Below are positions 1 to 8,806 of a DNA stretch of 64,000 nt, piece after piece. Every line of letters begins with the position of its first letter. Within the stretch, counting starts at the first letter, position 1. The stretch spans positions 62,001-126,000 of the forward strand of contig CAMAWT010000007.1 of the NCBI GenBank assembly GCA_945862065.1, read 5' to 3'. The notes under the pieces are model-generated. The model was not told where the DNA came from and searched no databases. It saw only the letters and a list, made by a program, of their open reading frames with translations. The DNA is from Flavobacterium psychrophilum. GTDB lineage: Bacteria > Bacteroidota > Bacteroidia > Flavobacteriales > Flavobacteriaceae. A program made the translations under genes and the position numbers.

Positions 1-432
1 CTGAAAAGATTGCTTCACTGCCTTTATTGCTCTATCTCTATTTAGCTTGCGCTCTTCGCTATCAGCTCTGGAAGTCGAATTCAACAATACCAAACCTTTT
101 ACCATATTTGGATATAATTCGGCGAAAGCCAAAGCGACATATCCGCCCATTGAATGTCCTACAAGAATTGCTTTTCGAAGGCGTAATTCTAACAAAACTT
201 CATGTACCACATCGGCATTATTTTCCATCGTATGCACATATCCCATACATTCCGTTTCGCCATGACCCAATAAATCGATGGTGATAATTCTGAATTTTTT
301 ACTCCATTCCGGTAAAAACCCATCCCACATTTTCTGATTTTCTAAAAAACCATGCAACAACACAATTGCCGTTCCTTTGCCTTGATCGGTAAAAGAAATT
401 TGAGTGTTTTTGAAATGAATAATGCTCCTCAT
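1..432 (-). CDS. alpha/beta hydrolase, N-terminal part (runs off the left edge)
   Basis: Only the first 144 codons are in the window; the rest lies to the left. The reverse-strand reading starts at the ATG at 432 and shows the alpha/beta-hydrolase fold order: a beta strand into the oxyanion turn LLHGF (residues 25-29), the IDLLGHG loop (52-58) and the nucleophile elbow GHSMGG with Ser94. Asp and His of the triad would lie beyond the edge. No signal peptide, so a cytoplasmic esterase or C-C hydrolase of the MhpC/MenH/BioH type is likely, but the substrate cannot be told from this part. Family call is secure, function is not. Confidence 0.85.
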   Translation of the reverse strand, partial: MRSIIHFKNTQISFTDQGKGTAIVLLHGFLENQKMWDGFLPEWSKKFRIITIDLLGHGETECMGYVHTMENNADVVHEVLLELRLRKAILVGHSMGGYVALAFAELYPNMVKGLVLLNSTSRADSEERKLNRDRAIKAVKQSFQ

Positions 433-679
433 AGTAGAATTAAAGGCATAAAATTACTAATTAACATCTGATAATTGTTCACAAAAAATTAATTTATTGA
501 ATAAATATGCAAGACGCATTCCTTTTTCAAAAGTCGTTTCTACCAGTTCTATTGATTATTTTAATTTCTTGAAAATAAAAAACAGATTTTCTAACATATA
601 TAATTTCATTTCAATTAAGTGGCTTCAAAAGTAAAGCATGAAATATATTTATTAAATTTGTAAAAAATAATGAACCTTT

Positions 680-877
680 ATGAATATAGCAACCCAAAAA
701 TCAGAATTAATTAATTGGATAAATTCTATTGAAGATGTTACAATTCTAAATAAAATAGCTACAATAAAAACGGAAGAAACCTTTGATTTTGAAAAAGAAG
801 GGCAAAGAAGCATTTCTATTGATGAAGCAAGAAAAAAGTCTAAAGAATTTATCAAATCATTAGCTTGGAAAAAGTAA
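680..877 (+). CDS. antitoxin of a RelE/ParE-type toxin-antitoxin pair
   Basis: A 65-residue acidic, helical protein immediately upstream of, and overlapping by 13 bases, a RelE/ParE-like toxin reading frame. Short size, gene order and overlap are those of flavobacterial type II addiction modules, in which the antitoxin binds its own promoter and wraps the toxin. The C terminus (KKSKEFIKSLAWKK) matches the usual toxin-contacting tail of such antitoxins. A TAAATTTG box at 653-660 fits the Bacteroidetes -7 promoter element. The partner toxin is damaged, so this antitoxin may now be an orphan. Antitoxin role is inferred from context and size; no DNA-binding fold was recognised with certainty. Confidence 0.65.
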   Translation: MNIATQKSELINWINSIEDVTILNKIATIKTEETFDFEKEGQRSISIDEARKKSKEFIKSLAWKK

Positions 878-1189
878 AAATTGAAATCTTAACTGAAGTT
901 GTTGACTTCTTAAATGAATTGATAGAAATGCTTTTCCACAAGGAATACTTTGGTTTTGAAGATGCTGCTCAATTTTATGTCCAACAAATTTATGATTTCA
1001 TTGAAACCGATTTAATAAATTTTCCTAATAAATCGACTCCTAAAAGTTTAAGAAAATGGGGTTCAAATTATGTATTTTATAGACCCAATCAAAGAACTAC
1101 TTGATACATTTTTATTCGAAAAAAGTAACAATCGTTATATAATTACCCATATAACAAATAACCACATAAACGAATTAAATGATTCATAA
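865..1189 (+). pseudogene. RelE/ParE-family toxin, inactivated by a stop and a frameshift
   Basis: Reading from a TTG at 865 gives 79 residues typical of small RelE/ParE toxins (LxxLIEMLFHKEYFGFEDAA, then KSLRKWGSNYVFYRPNQRTT) and stops at a TGA at 1102-1104. The family normally continues after this point with a Trp-Tyr and a final beta strand. Here the TGA sits where TGG would be expected, and after a one-base shift near 1111-1117 the missing end is still readable to a TAA at 1187 (FEKSNNRYIITHITNNHI). Two separate lesions, a nonsense change and an indel, therefore separate the N-terminal and C-terminal parts. A non-ATG start is also unusual. Either the toxin is dead, or the 79-residue form is a truncated product. 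Confidence 0.7.
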
Positions 1190-1217
1190 AAAAACGGTTC
1201 AAATTTCTTTAAACCGT
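1190..1217 (-). terminator. hairpin terminator downstream of aminopeptidase P
   Basis: On the reverse strand ACGGTT pairs with AACCGT around an AT-rich interior, followed by seven T residues. It lies 30 bases past the aminopeptidase stop and also just after the broken toxin, so it could serve both strands weakly. Confidence 0.6.
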
Positions 1218-1248
1218 CATTCCTATTTCTTTATTACTCTTTCGCTCA

Positions 1249-2541
1249 CTAAGCATTCATAATCGCTTCAATTTCATCTACTTCAATAGGAATATTTCGC
1301 ATCAAATTGAAAGGAGCTCCATTTTCTTGCACCACAACATTATCTTCCAATCGGATTCCAAAACCTTCAGCAGGAATGTAAATTCCAGGTTCTACTGTAA
1401 AAACCATATTGGCTTTCATTGGTTCATGTAGCAAACCATAATCGTGGGTGTCAAGACCCATGTGATGCGATGTTCCGTGCATAAAATATTTTTTATATGC
1501 TGGCCAATCAGGATTTTCATTTTGAACATCGGCAGTGTCAATTAATCCAAGATTAAGAAGTTCTGAAGTCATTATTTTACCAACTTCAACATGATATTGT
1601 TTCCACAAAGTGCCAACCGTAAGCATTTTAGCGGCTTCGTTTTTAACATTTAAAACAGCATTGTAAACCGCTTTTTGTCTTTCTGTAAATCGGCCAGAAA
1701 CAGGAATCATTCGGGTCATGTCACTAGAATAATTACCATACTCTGCCGCTACATCCAACAGGATTAAATCGCCTGCATGGCATTGCTGGTTGTTTTCAAT
1801 ATAATGCAAGACATTGGCGTTATTTCCTGATGCTATAATCGGCGTATAAGCAAAACCTTTTGATCGGTTTCTAATAAATTCATGAGCAAACTCTGCCTCT
1901 ATTTCATATTCCATCACGTTTGGTTTTACAAACTGCAAAACCCTACGAAATCCTTTTTCAGTTATATCACATGCCTGCTGAATCAAATCGAGTTCTTCGC
2001 TTTCTTTTATAGATCGTAAACGTTGTAAAATTGGATTTGATTTTTCAACTTTATGAGCAGGATATGATTCTTTCCACCATTTTACAAAACGTGCTTCACG
2101 AGTTTCAGTTTCTATAACCGCTCTATAATGTTCGTTTGTATTGATATACATCGTTTCAGCGTAAGCCATAATTTCTCTCAAAGTTTTTGGAAAATCTTGA
2201 AGCCAAATTACCGATTTAATGCCTGAAACTTCAAACGCTCGGTCTTTCGTTAATTTTTCACCTTCCCAAACAGCAATATGTTCGTTTGTTTCTTTTAAAA
2301 AAATAATTTCTTTTAAATGCTGGTATGGCGCATCAGGAAATAGCAACAAAATACTTTCTTCTTGATCAATTCCACTGAGATAAAATATATCACGATGTTG
2401 AGTAAAAGGCAAAGTGCTATCTGCAGACACCGGATAGATATCATTCGAATTGAAAATTGCCACACTGTTTGGTTTCATTTGAGCTATAAATTTTGCTCTG
2501 TTTTTGATAAATAAATCACGATCGATTTGATGGTATTTCAT
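1249..2541 (-). CDS. pepP: Xaa-Pro aminopeptidase (M24B, aminopeptidase P)
   Basis: Cytoplasmic dinuclear-metal peptidase that removes an N-terminal residue preceding proline. The 430-residue protein has the AMP_N domain (about 1-170) and the pita-bread catalytic domain. All five expected metal ligands can be read: Asp263 (LLDVAAEYG), Asp274 (SSDMTR), His359 in HGTSHHMGLDTHD, Glu384 (TVEPGIYI) and Glu399 (RLEDNV). Length matches the family. It is a single-gene transcription unit with its own terminator; the start at 2541 is the only sensible Met before the AMP_N domain. Its divergent neighbour is the ChaN-like gene. Confidence 0.95.
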   Translation of the reverse strand: MKYHQIDRDLFIKNRAKFIAQMKPNSVAIFNSNDIYPVSADSTLPFTQHRDIFYLSGIDQEESILLLFPDAPYQHLKEIIFLKETNEHIAVWEGEKLTKDRAFEVSGIKSVIWLQDFPKTLREIMAYAETMYINTNEHYRAVIETETREARFVKWWKESYPAHKVEKSNPILQRLRSIKESEELDLIQQACDITEKGFRRVLQFVKPNVMEYEIEAEFAHEFIRNRSKGFAYTPIIASGNNANVLHYIENNQQCHAGDLILLDVAAEYGNYSSDMTRMIPVSGRFTERQKAVYNAVLNVKNEAAKMLTVGTLWKQYHVEVGKIMTSELLNLGLIDTADVQNENPDWPAYKKYFMHGTSHHMGLDTHDYGLLHEPMKANMVFTVEPGIYIPAEGFGIRLEDNVVVQENGAPFNLMRNIPIEVDEIEAIMNA

Positions 2542-2724
2542 AAGGATAAAAAGATTATGTACATAAATTTAAGGCTAATAAAATTGAATTTTCTTAAAGG
2601 TCTTTTTGATTTATGTCTTGAATTATTTCATGATTCAAAAATATAAAGAAATTTTACAAAACATCATAAATCGTATATAAAATTTTTAAAAGAAAAAAAG
2701 ACTATTTTTATAAAAAATTACATT

Positions 2725-3576
2725 ATGAAAAAATACCTATTATTTATTAGCATCTTCATCGGTTTATTTGCGGAAGCGCAAGATAAAATGCCCTTTCAAC
2801 TTTTTGATACAAATGGAAAAAAAACTACCTATAAAAAATTAATTGAAAAAGCATCAGAAACTGATGTGGTTCTTTTTGGGGAATATCATAACAATGCTAT
2901 ATCACATTGGCTTGAATTGGAATTAACTTTGGATGTTGCTAAAAATAGGAGCATTGTACTTGGAGCTGAAATGCTAGAAGCTGATAATCAAAAACAAGTA
3001 AACCAATATTTGAATGGTGAAATTGATTTAAAACAACTAGATTCCACGGCACGACTTTGGAAAAATTTCAATACCGATTACAAACCATTGGTTGATTTTG
3101 CGAAAGAAATTAAGGTGCCGTTTATTGCTACAAATATCCCTCGAAGATATGCCTCTATGGTGTCAAAAAAAGGATTTGAAGTGCTTGCCTCTTTATCTAA
3201 TGAAGAAAAAAACTGGATGGCTCCTTTACCAATGCCTTATGATGCTACTTTGCCTGGATACACAAGTATTCTCAAAATGATGGGAGATCACACCAGCGAA
3301 AATATGCCCAAAGCTCAGGCTACTAAAGATGCAACCATGGCTTATTTTATTGTTAAAAATTTACAAGCAAATACCGTTTTTATTCATTATAACGGAACGT
3401 TTCATTCGGATAATTTTGATGGAATAAATTGGTATTTAAAACAATACAAACCAACCGTAAGAATTATTACGATTGCTACGGTAGAACAAGCTGATCTTTC
3501 AAAACTTGATAAAGAGAACTTAAAAAAAGCTGATTTTATCCTTGTGATTGACCAAGATGTTACCAAAACGTATTGA
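2725..3576 (+). CDS. ChaN-like haem-binding/Tiki-superfamily exported protein
   Basis: A 283-residue protein with a clear signal peptide (MKKYLLFISIFIGLFAEAQ, cleavage after AQ). The mature part begins with the ChaN/DUF399 signature around LFGEYHNNAISHWLELEL, in which the Glu and His are conserved, and continues with ExLEADNQ and a C-terminal IHYNGTFHSDNFDGI block that again carries conserved His residues. ChaN of Campylobacter is a haem-binding lipoprotein tied to iron uptake, and the fold is shared with TIKI/EreA-like enzymes. No lipobox is seen here, so it should be soluble in the periplasm. Haem binding is inferred from the family only. Confidence 0.8.
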   Translation: MKKYLLFISIFIGLFAEAQDKMPFQLFDTNGKKTTYKKLIEKASETDVVLFGEYHNNAISHWLELELTLDVAKNRSIVLGAEMLEADNQKQVNQYLNGEIDLKQLDSTARLWKNFNTDYKPLVDFAKEIKVPFIATNIPRRYASMVSKKGFEVLASLSNEEKNWMAPLPMPYDATLPGYTSILKMMGDHTSENMPKAQATKDATMAYFIVKNLQANTVFIHYNGTFHSDNFDGINWYLKQYKPTVRIITIATVEQADLSKLDKENLKKADFILVIDQDVTKTY

Positions 3577-3675
3577 TTTTGTTTTTATAATTGTATAAAA
3601 ATGAGGTTTTTATCATTTTGAAAGTCAAGTAGTTTTAAATCCTCTTTAAATTGAATATAAATTAGAATAAAAAGG

Positions 3676-3706
3676 TTGTAGTTATAGCCAAATAAGTGTA
3701 TTTTTG
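3676..3706 (+). promoter_or_regulatory. probable sdh operon promoter
   Basis: TTG at 3676-3678, a 20-base spacer and TATTTTTG at 3699-3706 fit the Bacteroidetes sigma-ABfr consensus (-33 TTTG, -7 TAnnTTTG). It lies 31 bases upstream of the sdhC start. Confidence 0.55.
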
Positions 3707-3737
3707 TTTGATTTTTTAAAACAAATTTTTTAATCTT

Positions 3738-4622
3738 ATGGCAAAATCTGCATTTTTAAAGTCATCTATTGCAAAAAAGTATTGGATGGCTCTTACAGGT
3801 TTATTTTTATGCTTGTTTCTCGCGGGACATTTAGCAGGTAATCTTCAATTAATTTTTAGCGACGCAAAGCATTTTAACGATTATGCGTTGTTTATGACGA
3901 GTAACCCTGTGGTAAAAATTTTATCTTACTTAACGTACATCTCAATTTTATTCCATGCCTTTGACGGAATATTATTGACCATCCAAAACAAAAAAGCGCG
4001 ACCAATTGGTTATGCTAAAACGGACGGCTCTTCAAGTTCGGTTTCATCAAGAAATATGGCGGTACTTGGAACACTAATCCTAGTTTTTATTGTTACACAC
4101 ATGGTAAACTTTTGGGCAAAAATGCATTTTGACAAAGAAATGCCGTTGGTAGTAAAAGAATTTAACAATGGTAATGGACCTCAAAAACAAGCAATAGGTT
4201 CTAAAGATTCTCCTTATCCGATGTTTCCGGTTGATGCAAACGGAAAAATAACAGAAGAGTTATTGAAAAACATCAACACACAAAGTAATGGTCAGTTTAA
4301 TTTGGTTGTTGAAGGTGTTACTACTATCGTAAACAAAGTCAATGGTGAAGTTGTATTTATTGGTCAAAAGGATTTGCACAAAATTACAGTTGCCTTTTTT
4401 AAAGATCCAAAAACAGGATTAATTGCAACCATTTTATACGTAATTGCTATGTTAACTTTGGCATTCCACTTATTACACGGTTTCCAAAGTGCCTTCCAAT
4501 CTATGGGGTTAACGCATCCAAAATATTCTCCAGGAATCAAAAAATTCGGTTTTGCTTTTGCTATTGTAGTACCGTTATTATTTGCTATTGTTCCCGTTTA
4601 CATTCACTTTTTCTTAAAATAA
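3738..4622 (+). CDS. sdhC: succinate dehydrogenase cytochrome b558 subunit
   Basis: Single di-haem membrane anchor of complex II, as used in Bacteroidetes and Bacillus in place of separate SdhC and SdhD. Five membrane segments can be read (about 18-40, 60-82, 107-127, 227-247, 268-292). Candidate haem-ligand histidines sit in LAGHLAG (31), LFHAFDG (73), VTHMV (121) and FHLLHGF (244/247). At 294 residues it is long for the family: a polar insert of roughly 90 residues (131-222) lies between the third and fourth segments. It is followed 18 bases later by sdhA. Identification rests on the segment pattern and the operon. Confidence 0.92.
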   Translation: MAKSAFLKSSIAKKYWMALTGLFLCLFLAGHLAGNLQLIFSDAKHFNDYALFMTSNPVVKILSYLTYISILFHAFDGILLTIQNKKARPIGYAKTDGSSSSVSSRNMAVLGTLILVFIVTHMVNFWAKMHFDKEMPLVVKEFNNGNGPQKQAIGSKDSPYPMFPVDANGKITEELLKNINTQSNGQFNLVVEGVTTIVNKVNGEVVFIGQKDLHKITVAFFKDPKTGLIATILYVIAMLTLAFHLLHGFQSAFQSMGLTHPKYSPGIKKFGFAFAIVVPLLFAIVPVYIHFFLK

Positions 4623-4640
4623 TCAACATCAGAAAATATT

Positions 4641-6650
4641 ATGAAGTTAGATTCTAAAATACCAGAAGGTCACATTTCACAGAAATGGACTGATTACAAA
4701 GACCACTTAAAATTAGTTGCTCCAAACAATAGACCAAAAATTGATATTATTGTTGTAGGAACTGGTTTAGCAGGTTCATCAGCAGCCGCTTCTCTTGCAG
4801 AAATGGGTTATAATGTAAAAGCATTTTGTTTCCAAGATTCACCACGACGTGCGCACTCAATTGCTGCACAAGGTGGAATCAATGCAGCAAAAAATTATCA
4901 AAATGACGGTGATAGTGTTTACCGTTTATTTTATGACACTATTAAAGGTGGAGATTACAGAGCTCGTGAAGCAAACGTACACCGTTTAGCAGAAGTATCT
5001 GGAAATATTATTGACCAATGTGTGGCACAAGGGGTTCCTTTTGCGAGAGATTATGGCGGAATGCTAGACAACCGTTCATTTGGAGGAACACAAGTTCAAC
5101 GAACGTTTTATGCTGCAGGACAAACAGGTCAACAATTATTATTAGGAGCTTATTCAGCTTTATCTCGTCAAACGGGTTTAGGACGTGTTCAAATGTTCAG
5201 TCGTCATGAAATGTTGGACTTGGTAAAAGTAGATGGAAAAGCACGTGGAATCATAGCTCGTAACTTGGTTACAGGAGAAATTGAAAGACATTCAGCTCAC
5301 GCAGTTGTTATTGCTTCAGGAGGTTACGGAAATGTTTATTTCCTTTCTACCAATGCCATGGGAAGTAACGTAACCGCAGGTTGGAAAGTGCACAAACAAG
5401 GCGCATTGTATGCTAACCCTTGTTTTGTTCAAATTCATCCAACATGTATTCCGGTTCATGGAACCAATCAAGCTAAATTGACTTTGATGTCTGAGTCGTT
5501 AAGAAACTCTGGGCGTATTTGGGTACCTAAAACGAAAGAAGATGCTGAGGCAGTTAGAGCAGGAAAATTAAAGCCTGCAGCTATTGCTGAAGAAGATAGA
5601 GATTATTATTTGGAGCGTAAATATCCATCGTATGGAAATTTGGCGCCTCGAGATATTTCATCAAGAGCCGCAAAAGAAGTTTGTGACGAAGGAAGAGGTA
5701 TCGAAGCGAATGATACCAATGAAGGGGTCTTTTTAGATTTCTCTTCTGAAATTCAAAGTAAAGGAAAACAAGCAGCTTTCGCCAAAGGAAATCACCATCC
5801 AACTCCAGAAGAAATTACAACTTTAGGAAAAGAATGGTTGAAAGAAAAGTATGGTAACTTGTTTACCATGTACCAAAAAATTACTGATGAAAATCCGTAT
5901 GAAACTCCAATGAAAATTTATCCAGCGGTGCATTACACCATGGGAGGTGTTTGGGTGGATTATAATTTACAATCTACTATTCCGGGTTGTTTCGTTGCAG
6001 GAGAAGCAAATTTCTCTGATCACGGAGCAAATCGTTTGGGAGCTTCGGCTTTGATGCAAGGATTGGCCGATGGATATTTCGTATTGCCTTATACTATTTC
6101 AAACTATTTAGCAGACGATATTCGTACCGGTAAAATCTCAACTGATTTACCTGAATTTGCTGAAGCAGAAAACAGAGTAAAAGAAACCATCAACCAATTC
6201 CTGAACAATAAAGGATCTAAATCTGTAGATCATTTCCACAAACGTTTGGGATTGATTATGTGGAATAAAGTGGGAATGGGTAGAAATGAAGCTGGTTTGA
6301 AACAAGCAATTGAAGAAATTGCTGCTTTGAAAGCTGAATTCTACAAAGAAGTAAACGTTCCGGGTAGTGCAGATGAGTTGAATCCACAATTAGAGAAAGC
6401 ACTTCGTGTGGCTGATTTTATTGATTTGGGTCAATTGATGGCAATTGATGCATTACAACGTAACGAATCTTGCGGAGGTCACTTCCGTGAAGAATATCAG
6501 GATGCCGAAGGAGAAACACTTCGTGATGATGAAAACTTCTCATTTGTGAGTGCTTGGGAATATAAAGGTGATGACATCACTAAGGCTGAGCTTCATAAAG
6601 AAGAATTGAAATACGAGTTTATTAAAATTGCAGCTCGTAATTACAAGTAA
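4641..6650 (+). CDS. sdhA: succinate dehydrogenase/fumarate reductase flavoprotein subunit
   Basis: Catalytic subunit that oxidises succinate to fumarate with covalently bound FAD; 669 residues, the b558-type length. The dinucleotide fold is at residues 38-60 ([20 protein letters not shown]). The FAD-linking histidine is in [15 protein letters not shown] near residue 72. Substrate-site residues are visible in [10 protein letters not shown] and RDISSRAA, and the C-terminal FAD-capping pattern in [19 protein letters not shown]. In this genome the gene is separated from sdhB by an extra gene instead of the usual few bases, so sdhB translation may rely on read-through across that insert. Confidence 0.97.
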   Translation: MKLDSKIPEGHISQKWTDYKDHLKLVAPNNRPKIDIIVVGTGLAGSSAAASLAEMGYNVKAFCFQDSPRRAHSIAAQGGINAAKNYQNDGDSVYRLFYDTIKGGDYRAREANVHRLAEVSGNIIDQCVAQGVPFARDYGGMLDNRSFGGTQVQRTFYAAGQTGQQLLLGAYSALSRQTGLGRVQMFSRHEMLDLVKVDGKARGIIARNLVTGEIERHSAHAVVIASGGYGNVYFLSTNAMGSNVTAGWKVHKQGALYANPCFVQIHPTCIPVHGTNQAKLTLMSESLRNSGRIWVPKTKEDAEAVRAGKLKPAAIAEEDRDYYLERKYPSYGNLAPRDISSRAAKEVCDEGRGIEANDTNEGVFLDFSSEIQSKGKQAAFAKGNHHPTPEEITTLGKEWLKEKYGNLFTMYQKITDENPYETPMKIYPAVHYTMGGVWVDYNLQSTIPGCFVAGEANFSDHGANRLGASALMQGLADGYFVLPYTISNYLADDIRTGKISTDLPEFAEAENRVKETINQFLNNKGSKSVDHFHKRLGLIMWNKVGMGRNEAGLKQAIEEIAALKAEFYKEVNVPGSADELNPQLEKALRVADFIDLGQLMAIDALQRNESCGGHFREEYQDAEGETLRDDENFSFVSAWEYKGDDITKAELHKEELKYEFIKIAARNYK

Positions 6651-6653
6651 TTA

Positions 6654-6677
6654 GGCATTAGCCAAAAGGCAATAGTA
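6654..6677 (+). repeat. left 24-bp inverted repeat of the sdhA/sdhB insert
   Basis: Contains CATTAG, then CAAAAGGCA and TAGTA. It matches the reverse complement of 7053-7076 at 21 of 24 positions. It starts four bases after the sdhA stop and its last base is the A of the start codon of the inserted gene. Confidence 0.75.
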
Positions 6678-7051
6678 TGAGTGGGATACAATCATATAAA
6701 GATTTATTAATTTGGAAAAAAGGAATTGACATTGTAGTATTAGTTTACCAATTGATTTCTGATCTACCAAAAGATGAAATATATGCTTTATCAAGTCAAA
6801 TAAAGAGAAGTGCTGTGTCAATACCTTCAAATATTGCAGAAGGTTATGGCAGACATTCAACCCAAAGCTATATTCAGTTTATTAAAATAGCAAGAGGTTC
6901 TTTATTTGAGTTAGAAACACAATTACTAATCGCTGAAAAACTGAATTTCATTAAATCAGTAGATTTGTATTCAGATATAATGAAACAGATTACAGAAGAA
7001 AGCAATATGATTAATTCTTTTATAAATAAATTAGAGTCAAGTAAACAGTAA
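6677..7051 (+). CDS. four-helix bundle protein (23S rRNA intervening-sequence protein family)
   Basis: A 124-residue all-helical protein with the family signature: DLLIWKKGIDIVVLVYQL, then LSSQIKRSAVSIPSNIAEG followed by the GYGR turn, then FIKIARGSLFELETQLLIA. Relatives are encoded within 23S rRNA intervening sequences of Leptospira and Coxiella, and the fold is shared with Avd of diversity-generating retroelements; the molecular role is unknown, nucleic-acid binding being suggested by the basic surface. Here it sits between sdhA and sdhB, and 24-bp inverted repeats lie exactly at its two ends, so it looks like an inserted cassette. Family call is strong; mobility is inference. Confidence 0.85.
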   Translation: MSGIQSYKDLLIWKKGIDIVVLVYQLISDLPKDEIYALSSQIKRSAVSIPSNIAEGYGRHSTQSYIQFIKIARGSLFELETQLLIAEKLNFIKSVDLYSDIMKQITEESNMINSFINKLESSKQ

Positions 7052-7052
7052 T

Positions 7053-7076
7053 TACTAATGCCTTTTGCCTAATGGC
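7053..7076 (-). repeat. right 24-bp inverted repeat of the sdhA/sdhB insert
   Basis: Forward text has TACTAATGCC, TTTTGCCTAA and TGGC; read in reverse it matches 6654-6677 at 21 of 24 positions. The forward text is also a short array with a 7-base period (GCCTTTT, GCCTAAT, GGCTTTT, GGCTAAA) that reaches almost to the sdhB ribosome-binding region. Confidence 0.75.
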
Positions 7077-7097
7077 TTTTGGCTAAAAAAAAACACT

Positions 7098-7859
7098 ATG
7101 AGTGCAGCAAAAAACATCAACATAACCCTTAAAATTTGGCGTCAGAAAGACTCTAAAGCAAAAGGACAATTAGAAACCTACAAATTAAACGAAGTTTCTA
7201 CAGCAAGTTCATTCTTGGAAATGTTAGACCAATTGAATGAGCAATTAATTAATGAAGGAACAGAACCTATCGCATTTGATCACGACTGTCGTGAAGGAAT
7301 TTGTGGTATGTGTTCGTTATTCATCAACGGACGCGCACACGGACCAGATACAGGTGTAACTACTTGTCAATTGCACATGCGTATGTTCAAAGATGGCGAC
7401 ACTATCTTTGTTGAACCATGGAGAAGTAAAGCGTTCCCGGTAATAAAAGATTTAGTAGTAGACAGAAGTGCCTTCGACAGAATCCAACAAGCAGGTGGTT
7501 TCGTGTCGGTAAACACGTCAGGAAACACCATTGATGCCAATGCAACTCCAGTTCCAAAAGATGACGCCGACAAAGCTTTTATGGCAGCAGCTTGTATTGG
7601 TTGCGGAGCCTGTGTAGCTACTTGCAAAAACGGTTCGGCAATGCTATTTGTTGGAGCAAAAGTTTCTCAATATGCATTGTTACCTCAAGGAAAAGTAGAG
7701 GCTACAAACCGTGTGTTGAACATGGTGCGCCAAATGGACGAAGAAGGATTTGGTAACTGTACCAATACAGGTGCTTGCGAAATCGAATGTCCAAAAGGTA
7801 TCTCATTAGAGAATATTTCACGCATGAACAGAGAATATTTAATAGCGAGCGTTAAGTAA
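7098..7859 (+). CDS. sdhB: succinate dehydrogenase iron-sulfur subunit
   Basis: Carries electrons from FAD of SdhA to the haem/quinone anchor. From the ATG at 7098 the protein has 253 residues; an upstream Met at 7065 only adds repeat-derived residues and is rejected. The N-terminal ferredoxin domain has the [2Fe-2S] ligands in [10 protein letters not shown] (Cys64, 69, 72) and a later TTCQL. The C-terminal part has [14 protein letters not shown] and a final [14 protein letters not shown], which supply the [4Fe-4S] and [3Fe-4S] clusters. It is the last gene of the operon and is followed by a strong terminator. Confidence 0.96.
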   Translation: MSAAKNINITLKIWRQKDSKAKGQLETYKLNEVSTASSFLEMLDQLNEQLINEGTEPIAFDHDCREGICGMCSLFINGRAHGPDTGVTTCQLHMRMFKDGDTIFVEPWRSKAFPVIKDLVVDRSAFDRIQQAGGFVSVNTSGNTIDANATPVPKDDADKAFMAAACIGCGACVATCKNGSAMLFVGAKVSQYALLPQGKVEATNRVLNMVRQMDEEGFGNCTNTGACEIECPKGISLENISRMNREYLIASVK

Positions 7860-7880
7860 ATTAATGCCGCTTATCATATC

Positions 7881-7914
7881 AAAAACGCATTCCATAATTG
7901 GGATGCGTTTTTTT
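7881..7914 (+). terminator. rho-independent terminator of the sdh operon
   Basis: ACGCATTCC pairs with GGGATGCGT (one wobble pair) around a 6-base loop and is followed by a run of T residues; begins 22 bases after the sdhB stop. Confidence 0.85.
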
Positions 7915-7915
7915 A

Positions 7916-8060
7916 TTTGGGCATTCCCTTGTTGCAGATCACTTATCTTCAATACAACAAATACCGAGGCAACAAGGTCGGGCTTTTCGTTACAAGTCCT
8001 CGCATCCCTCCGCTGGCGCTTCGGGCTGCTGTGGGCTTTTCACTGCAATCCCTCATGCAG
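7916..8060 (+). repeat. 145-bp interspersed repeat, copy 1
   Basis: Starts with TTTGGGCAT and a CCCTTGTTGC arm, has a variable stretch of about 35 bases, then GCAACAAGG (pairing with the first arm) and a GC-rich block ending CCCTCATGC. The second half, about 90 bases, differs from copy 3 (44507-44659) by a single base. The usual GGGTTTACGG end is missing. The element is much richer in G+C than its surroundings. Confidence 0.8.
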
Positions 8061-8172
8061 ATACAATTGTCAATTAGATAAATACAATAATAATCGAATC
8101 AACTAACAAAAATTTGCCAACTTATTTTGGAACGTTAATATTTGTATATTTGTAACTAATTAAGAAGGTAAC

Positions 8173-8760
8173 ATGAAAGCCATTACCCATTTTTCAGATC
8201 TTGATTTGACCAAAGAATACACGTTTTCAGATTATTTACAATGGCAATTTTCTGAAAGAGTCGAATTGTTGAAGGGTTTTATCAAAAAAATGAGTCCTGC
8301 GCCAAGTAGAAAACATCAAACTGTATCGTTTAACTTGACGATGTTAATTGGAACTTTATTCAAAAATAAAACGTATCGTGTATTTGCCGCTCCTTTTGAC
8401 GTGCGTTTACCCATTGCTTCTGCCAAAAAAGACACCACAGTTGTGCAACCCGATTTGTGCATCATTTGTGATGAAACCAAACTAGACGATTACGGTTGCA
8501 ACGGCGCACCCGATTTGATTGTCGAAATTGTAACGCCCAACAATAGCAAATATGATGTCGATACCAAATTCCTTTTGTATCAAGAAGCCGGCGTTATGGA
8601 ATATTGGATTGTGCAAACAGAAATGAAAACCGTTTTGGTTTACCGCTTGCAAGATGGTGTATATGTAGGTTCAAAACCTTTTAGCGAAGGCGAAACTATT
8701 GAAAGTCCACTATTTCCAGATATGAAAATTGCAGTAGACGAGGTTTTTTATAGAGTGTAA
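8173..8760 (+). CDS. Uma2-family (DUF820) putative nuclease-fold protein
   Basis: 195 residues with the Uma2 layout: N-terminal YTFSDYLQWQ and ELLKGFIKKMSPAPSRKHQ, a central VQPDLCIIC strand and LIVEIVTPNNSKYD followed by KFLLYQEAGVMEYWIV. The Asp of QPDL and the Glu/Asp of the next two blocks match the PD-(D/E)xK-like site, so the fold could cleave nucleic acid; no substrate is known for any close relative. Single gene, no partner. A TATATTTG box lies at 8145-8152. It stands between two repeat copies in what seems an accessory stretch. Confidence 0.85.
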   Translation: MKAITHFSDLDLTKEYTFSDYLQWQFSERVELLKGFIKKMSPAPSRKHQTVSFNLTMLIGTLFKNKTYRVFAAPFDVRLPIASAKKDTTVVQPDLCIICDETKLDDYGCNGAPDLIVEIVTPNNSKYDVDTKFLLYQEAGVMEYWIVQTEMKTVLVYRLQDGVYVGSKPFSEGETIESPLFPDMKIAVDEVFYRV

Positions 8761-8806
8761 TTGTATAACTACAATTACATTATTTTTCACGTTAGGTAAC
8801 CAAAAC

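Noticed and set aside
27..284. Forward frames of 72-85 codons at the left edge
   Set aside because: Antisense to the alpha/beta hydrolase gene, which has clear catalytic motifs on the reverse strand.
6677..7051. Diversity-generating retroelement accessory gene (avd)
   Set aside because: The fold is related, but there is no reverse transcriptase or template/variable repeat pair in the window.
7065..7097. Upstream start for sdhB
   Set aside because: The added 11 residues come from the repeat-like spacer; the ATG at 7098 gives the family start.
7864..8106. 80-codon forward frame after sdhB
   Set aside because: It lies across the sdh terminator and repeat copy 1; the same frame type recurs at copy 3 because the repeat sequence is shared.
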